Source of the DNA: Chloroflexota bacterium | GTDB taxonomy: Bacteria > Chloroflexota > Limnocylindria > Limnocylindrales > CSP1-4 | Length of the DNA: 9,618 bases | Assembly: GCA_029858845.1 (NCBI GenBank) | Contig: JAOUEG010000053.1 | Location: 1-9,618, forward strand | Direction: 5' to 3' | Shown here: piece after piece, positions 6,427 to 9,618 of the stretch | Position numbering within the stretch: position 1 is the stretch's first letter | Layout of the letters: each line of letters starts with the position of its first letter | Made by a program: the position numbers and the translations under genes | The notes under the pieces: model-generated | Databases searched by the model: none | Told to the model about the DNA's origin: nothing | What the model saw: only the letters and a program-made list of their open reading frames with translations

Positions 6427-6461
6427 ATCACGTGCGGTGGCGTGATCGGGCGTCACGCCCG
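6427..6461 (-). terminator. Two adjacent hairpins at the 3' end of the exporter operon
   Basis: ATCACG (6427-6432) pairs with CGTGAT (6441-6446). Immediately next, CGGGCG (6447-6452) pairs with CGCCCG (6456-6461). The 3-nt loop of the second stem (6453-6455) is exactly the stop codon of the permease gene. No T-run follows on the minus strand, so any terminator activity would be non-canonical. Confidence 0.4.
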
Positions 6462-7187
6462 GCGGCGGAGCGTCAGATAGGCGATACCGAGGCCGCCGGC
6501 GCACCACGCCGCAAGCATCAGGAAGGGGCTCGCTGAGATCGGGAAGCTGCCGCCGGCCAGGGTCCCCCGGATCACCTCGCCCATCGCCTCGATCGGCAGA
6601 ACCTCGTGGATCGACTGGAGCCAGCCCGGCAGTCGCTCCGATGGGAAGTTGAGTGGCGAGAAGAGCATCACGAAGACCACCATGACCTGGGTCAGCAGGA
6701 CGGCGATCATCGGCGGCAGGACGCAGGCCATCGCGTAGCCGACCGCGGTCGAGGTGAGCGCCACGAGGAGGAAGGCCGGGACCACGAGGAGGCTCACCTC
6801 GAAGGCAAGGTCGAAGCGGGCGGCCCCCACCCAGAGGGCGAAGACCAGCCCCGGCAGGACGATCACCAGCCAGACGCTCAGGTCCGCCAGGAGGAAGACC
6901 ATCCGCGGGACCGGCAGGGTGCGCATGTACTCGAGCGAGCCCTGCGTCCGCGCCTGCGAGACGACCTGAGGAACGGCCACCAGGCCCATCGTGATGAGGG
7001 TGATCGCCGGGGCGCCGGTCGCCAGGAAGAGCATGGTCTGCCGGTCGAGCGCCGGGAACAGCAGCGGGTAGCCGGCCACGATCCCGAGCGCGAACAGTGC
7101 CTGGACGACGATCGCCAGCGGGACGAATCCCTTGAGTCGGAGGATCTGCCAGTGGACCAGGAGTCGGTAGCTACGCAGCGCGGTCAT
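6453..7187 (-). CDS. ABC-2 type exporter permease
   Basis: This 244-residue integral membrane protein has six predicted helices, at about 21-45, 52-76, 96-121, 130-155, 159-177 and 221-240. The stretch SPLNFPSERLPGWLQSIHEV (177-196) and the following MGEVIRGTL are the typical extracytoplasmic loop signature of ABC-2 permeases such as DrrB-type drug exporters. I chose the ATG at 7187 because GGGAGG lies 6 nt upstream (7194-7199). The frame is open to 7244, but that part lies inside the ATPase gene. The chosen start overlaps the ATPase stop by 17 bp, so the two are co-translated and form one transporter. Half-size permeases of this kind work as dimers. The substrate is unknown; a drug, lipid or toxic metabolite is typical when a TetR gene is divergent. 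Confidence 0.9.
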   Translation of the reverse strand: MTALRSYRLLVHWQILRLKGFVPLAIVVQALFALGIVAGYPLLFPALDRQTMLFLATGAPAITLITMGLVAVPQVVSQARTQGSLEYMRTLPVPRMVFLLADLSVWLVIVLPGLVFALWVGAARFDLAFEVSLLVVPAFLLVALTSTAVGYAMACVLPPMIAVLLTQVMVVFVMLFSPLNFPSERLPGWLQSIHEVLPIEAMGEVIRGTLAGGSFPISASPFLMLAAWCAGGLGIAYLTLRRRA

Positions 7188-8145
7188 CGCGCACCTCCCG
7201 GATGGAGTGAGCGGCGGGACCGCCGACAAGCTGAACGTAGACATCCTCGAGGGTTGCCGGCGTCAGGGAGAACTCCTCGATGACCCCGGATCGGCGGAGC
7301 TGCTCCGCCCAGGCGACGGCCGGTCCCGCCGCAGCGGCCGGGATCGTCGCCACCGCCCGCGACCCGTTCGGTCGGTACCGCGCGACGAAGGCAGCCGGCG
7401 ACGGCGGCGGGAACCCCGGCTCGAGGACGAGCTCGAGGTGGAGATCCGCCGCCAGGCCGGTCTTCAGTTCGGCGGGCGTTCCCTCGGCGATGAGGCGACC
7501 CTCGGTGAGGATCGCCAGGCGATCGACCGAGCGCTCCGCCTCGAGGACGTTGTGGGTGACGAGCAGGACGGCAGCCCCCTCGCCGGCGAGCTGGCGGACC
7601 TCCGCCCAGAGGAGGCGGCGCCGGACCGGGTCCACGTCGTTGGTGGGCTCATCGAGGACGACGACGAGGCCGGGGCTGACCGCGGCCATCGCGAACGAGA
7701 CGAGCCGCTTCACGCCGCCCGACAGACGCGCGCCGTCCGTGTCGAGCCACTGCCCCAGGTCCAATGCGGCCACGAGCCGGTCGCGTCGCATCCTGACGTC
7801 GGCGGCCCGGCCGCCGCGCAGCCGGCCCACCAGCTCGATCGCCTGCCGGGGCGTCAGCCCGTCGATCGGGAGCTGGGCCTGCGGTTGGAGGGAGCAGGCC
7901 TGGCGGGCGAACGACGGATCGGCGACCGCGTCGCGCCCTGCGACCCGGATCGTGCCGGCGTCCGGTCGGATCAGACCCACGACCTGATTGACCAGCGTGG
8001 TCTTGCCCGCCCCGTTGTGGCCGAGGAGACCGTAGACCTGGCCGGCATCGACCGACAGACTGACGTCTGCATTGGCCCGCGTCCCGGGTCCCCGGCGCAG
8101 CGGCGACCGATAGGTCTTCGTGATGCGTTCGATCTCCAGCAGCAT
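7171..8145 (-). CDS. ABC transporter ATP-binding protein (DrrA-like exporter ATPase)
   Basis: This 324-residue nucleotide-binding subunit powers the permease encoded just downstream. It has Walker A GHNGAGKTT (42-50), a Q-loop around Q87-Q89 (SLQPQAQLP), signature LSGGVKR (141-147), Walker B LVVVLDEP (160-167) with Glu166, the D-loop at NDVD, and switch His198 (LLVTHN). The signature has Val where Gln is commonest; DrrA-type proteins also vary there. About 100 residues after the ATPase core form the C-terminal extension usual in ABC-2 exporter ATPases, ending in an SLTPATLEDVYVQLVG motif. The ATG at 8145 follows GGAGAC at 8151-8156. Its promoter lies in the operator array shared with the divergent TetR gene, so repression by that TetR, relieved by a substrate, is the expected control. 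Confidence 0.95.
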   Translation of the reverse strand: MLLEIERITKTYRSPLRRGPGTRANADVSLSVDAGQVYGLLGHNGAGKTTLVNQVVGLIRPDAGTIRVAGRDAVADPSFARQACSLQPQAQLPIDGLTPRQAIELVGRLRGGRAADVRMRRDRLVAALDLGQWLDTDGARLSGGVKRLVSFAMAAVSPGLVVVLDEPTNDVDPVRRRLLWAEVRQLAGEGAAVLLVTHNVLEAERSVDRLAILTEGRLIAEGTPAELKTGLAADLHLELVLEPGFPPPSPAAFVARYRPNGSRAVATIPAAAAGPAVAWAEQLRRSGVIEEFSLTPATLEDVYVQLVGGPAAHSIREVRDDRAA

Positions 8146-8261
8146 CGCGTGTCTCCGATTCGACCGAGGCGTTCGCTCGAACCCGTACTCGGTGGTATGT
8201 TGATACTACCAGGTATGTCAATACCACTCGGTAGCCTAGTACCGCGTGGTATCATCCAGCC
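8146..8261. promoter_or_regulatory. Divergent promoter region of the exporter operon and tetR
   Basis: This 116-bp gap holds a perfect TTGACA -35 box on the minus strand (TGTCAA at 8216-8221), pointing to the exporter. Seventeen bp further is only a poor -10, ATACCA (8193-8198). A TTGATA on the plus strand (8200-8205) could be a -35 for tetR but lacks a good -10 partner. Both overlap the repeated operator motif. The TetR ATG at 8262 has no visible ribosome-binding site. Confidence 0.5.
8185..8252. repeat. 18-bp periodic array of GGTAT/ATACC operator half-sites
   Basis: GGTA begins at 8194, 8212, 8230 and 8248, exactly 18 bp apart. The opposing RTAC half begins at 8185 (GTAC), 8203 (ATAC), 8221 (ATAC) and 8239 (GTAC), also exactly 18 bp apart. 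The best unit is the perfect palindrome GGTAT-gtca-ATACC (8212-8225). The unit at 8192-8209 is GTGGTAT-gttg-ATACTAC with one mismatch. The third (GGTA-N5-GTACC, 8230-8243) is more diverged, and the fourth is a half-site. A tandem palindrome array between an exporter and a divergent TetR gene is most simply the operator for that TetR. Confidence 0.75.
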
Positions 8262-8921
8262 ATGGCACTGCCCGACCGCTCGACGACTGACCGTACGGAT
8301 CCACCCAGGCGGCGACTCTCGCGCGCGGAGCAGCGAGAGCTGACCCGGGAGCGGCTCCTGGACGCTGCTGCGGACGTCTTCAACCGACTCGGCTATCACG
8401 GAGCCTCGCTGGACGCCGTGGCCGAGGCCGCCGGCTATACCAAGGGCGCGGTCTACTCCAACTTCGCCACCAAGGGGGACCTGTTCCTGGCGCTCCTCCA
8501 GCGGTACGCCGTCAGCCGGGCGAGGGTGCAGGGCGAGGCGATCATGGCGCTCCCCTTCGACAAGCTGGGCGAATACGCCAGCCGAGCCCTGGCGGACCAG
8601 GCGCGCGCCCAGGAGGGCTGGGACCTCCTCCAGATCGAGTTCTGGCTGGCCGCCATGCGGGATCCGGTCCTCCGCGAGACCTTGGCAGGCGGTTCAGCCG
8701 AGGTGTGGGACGAACTGGGCGAGCAGATCGATCGCAAGTTCGCCGAGGCGGGCCGGCCAATCCCCTTCACCGGGATGGAATTCGCCAAGCTGATCAACGC
8801 TCTCGGGACCGGCCTGTTGATCAACCTCTACATCGACCCTGACTTCATCGAGCCGGAGCTCTTCGAGCGCGCGACCCGGGTCCTGCTGGGCCTCCCAGCC
8901 GAGCGCGGCTCCGCCGACTGA
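8262..8921 (+). CDS. TetR/AcrR-family transcriptional repressor
   Basis: This 219-residue repressor has a basic N-terminal tail (RRRLSRAEQRELTRERLL) leading into the TetR DNA-binding domain at about 25-75. The helix-turn-helix is SLDAVAEAAGYTKGAVYSNF followed by ATKGDLFLALL, very close to the family consensus. Residues about 85-215 are an all-helical ligand-binding and dimer domain; WDLLQIEFWLAAMRDPVLRE resembles the AcrR/BetI-type C-terminal domain. The ligand is unknown. It is divergent from the ABC exporter and sits beside the 18-bp operator array, so it probably represses both the exporter and itself. The ATG at 8262 is only 10 bp after the last half-site and lacks a Shine-Dalgarno sequence, so the mRNA may be leaderless or nearly so. 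Confidence 0.94.
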   Translation: MALPDRSTTDRTDPPRRRLSRAEQRELTRERLLDAAADVFNRLGYHGASLDAVAEAAGYTKGAVYSNFATKGDLFLALLQRYAVSRARVQGEAIMALPFDKLGEYASRALADQARAQEGWDLLQIEFWLAAMRDPVLRETLAGGSAEVWDELGEQIDRKFAEAGRPIPFTGMEFAKLINALGTGLLINLYIDPDFIEPELFERATRVLLGLPAERGSAD

Positions 8922-8942
8922 CGCTCCCAAGGCGCCCGCGTC

Positions 8943-8960
8943 CGCTGGGTCCGACCAGCG
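8943..8960 (+). terminator. Hairpin after tetR
   Basis: CGCTGG (8943-8948) pairs with CCAGCG (8955-8960) across a 6-nt loop, 22 nt after the tetR stop. There is no T-run. The position suggests a terminator between convergent genes. Confidence 0.35.
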
Positions 8961-9000
8961 CCCGCAGATCCGGTCTTGGCCGTCCATCGTGCTCTCGAGA

Positions 9001-9017
9001 TCCCCGCGGCTCGGGGG
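9001..9017 (-). terminator. Hairpin after the cyclase-domain gene
   Basis: CCCCG (9002-9006) pairs with CGGGG (9012-9016), extendable by one G-T pair, ending 10 nt beyond the cyclase stop on the minus strand. The stem is short and has no T-run. Confidence 0.3.
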
Positions 9018-9026
9018 CTCGGGGCC

Positions 9027-9618
9027 TCAGGTCACGGCGTAGATGCGCCTGAGGCCGGACAGCCCTCTGAGCTCGTGTTCGCCCCGGTCCTCGAAGGTGA
9101 TCCCGGCATCGGCAGCCAGACCGGCCGTCACCGCGGAGATCAGGATCTCGCCGGCGCCGGCGAGGCCCAGGGTGCGCGATGCCTCGTGGATCGCCACGCC
9201 CCGGATGTCCGACCCGGCGCGCTCGATCTCGCCGGTGTGCAGAGACGCGCGGATCGCCAGCCCGAGGTCGGCGGCACCGCTTCGTAGGGCGACCGCGCAG
9301 TGGACCGCGCGGGCGGCACCGTCGAACGTGGCCAGGACGCCGTCCCCGGTCATCTTGACCTCGCGCCCCCGGAACCGCTCCAGCACCTCCCGCGTACGGC
9401 TCTCGTAGGTGGCCATCGAATCCGCCCACGCCCGATCGCCGAGCCGCAGAGCGGTCCCGGTGGAATCAACGATGTCCGTGAACAGCACCGTCGCGAGGAT
9501 GCGCTCGGAGAGCGACTCGAGGGGTGCAAGCCAGCCTCGTGCCCCAGTCCACGCGATCGTCTCGAGCGGCTCCTCGCCGATGACCCAGGCGTCGTGACCG
9601 GGCGGGATGTCCATGAGA
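9027..9618 (-). CDS. Class III adenylate/guanylate cyclase domain protein (5' end outside window)
   Basis: This is the C-terminal part of a protein ending in a class III nucleotide cyclase domain, which makes cAMP or cGMP from ATP or GTP with two metal ions. The frame is open through the right edge, so the ATG at 9614 may be internal. Residue numbers below count from that ATG. The start LMDIPPGHDAWVIGEEPLE resembles the end of an alpha/beta-hydrolase, a common partner domain in this family. The cyclase part runs about 38-195. Metal-binding Asp47 lies in LFTDIVDST and Asp91 in KMTGDG. Lys87 could select the base. RGVAIHEASRTLGLAGAGEI carries Arg147 of the transition-state pair, but His143 replaces the usual Asn. 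His is frequent at this place in hydrolase-linked cyclases, so activity cannot be excluded. It ends EDRGEHELRGLSGLRRIYAV, the usual C-terminus. It converges on tetR. Confidence 0.88.
   Translation of the reverse strand, partial: LMDIPPGHDAWVIGEEPLETIAWTGARGWLAPLESLSERILATVLFTDIVDSTGTALRLGDRAWADSMATYESRTREVLERFRGREVKMTGDGVLATFDGAARAVHCAVALRSGAADLGLAIRASLHTGEIERAGSDIRGVAIHEASRTLGLAGAGEILISAVTAGLAADAGITFEDRGEHELRGLSGLRRIYAVT

Noticed and set aside
5370..6431. A 353-residue minus-strand open frame spanning the YecM-like gene and the gap.
   Set aside because: It runs antisense to a protein with full-length YecM homology, shows no recognisable domain, and covers the start of the ECF sigma gene in another frame.
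7207..8343. A 378-residue plus-strand open frame opposite the ABC ATPase.
   Set aside because: It is an antisense shadow of a gene with all ABC motifs and crosses the operator array.

Overview
This is a high-GC (visibly about two thirds G+C) bacterial chromosomal window. It has Shine-Dalgarno-led genes, compact operons, two ECF sigma factors, a PD40-propeller anti-sigma-like protein and a class III cyclase domain. That mix is typical of Chloroflexota or Actinomycetota soil or freshwater bacteria. I lean to Chloroflexota, but nothing here fixes the phylum. I see no rRNA, tRNA, CRISPR, insertion sequence or phage gene.

Layout, left to right. (1) The C-terminal part of a TetR repressor (+) runs in from the left edge. 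It converges on a two-gene minus-strand operon made of a small DUF2892 membrane protein and an ECF sigma factor with a built-in zinc-finger anti-sigma-like domain. A 9-bp inverted repeat lies between the convergent units. (2) Divergent from that operon is a protein joining an AhpD-like CxxC thiol domain to a METTL7-like SAM methyltransferase. The shared divergent gap carries a perfect GATACAT-N9-ATGTATC palindrome. (3) About 400 bp follow with no intact gene but with protein-like fragments in all three minus-strand frames, probably a decayed gene. (4) A minus-strand operon encodes a second ECF sigma factor and, overlapping it by 8 bp, a single-pass membrane protein with six PD40 repeats, its probable anti-sigma partner or sensor. 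(5) Divergent from this is a YecM-family (VOC fold) protein. (6) After a hairpin-rich convergent gap comes a minus-strand ABC-2 exporter (ATPase plus permease, overlapping genes) and a divergent TetR repressor. Their shared promoter region holds an 18-bp periodic array of GGTAT/ATACC half-sites. (7) A class III adenylate/guanylate cyclase domain runs off the right edge.

The window is regulatory and stress-oriented: two TetR proteins, two ECF sigma systems of different architecture, one exporter and one cyclase. Two modules stand out. One is the possible thiol/redox module at 631-2903: DUF2892, a zinc-finger sigma factor, and an AhpD-methyltransferase fusion sharing one promoter region. The other is the exporter and TetR with their tandem operator array. 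Functional links are inferred from gene order and motifs only.
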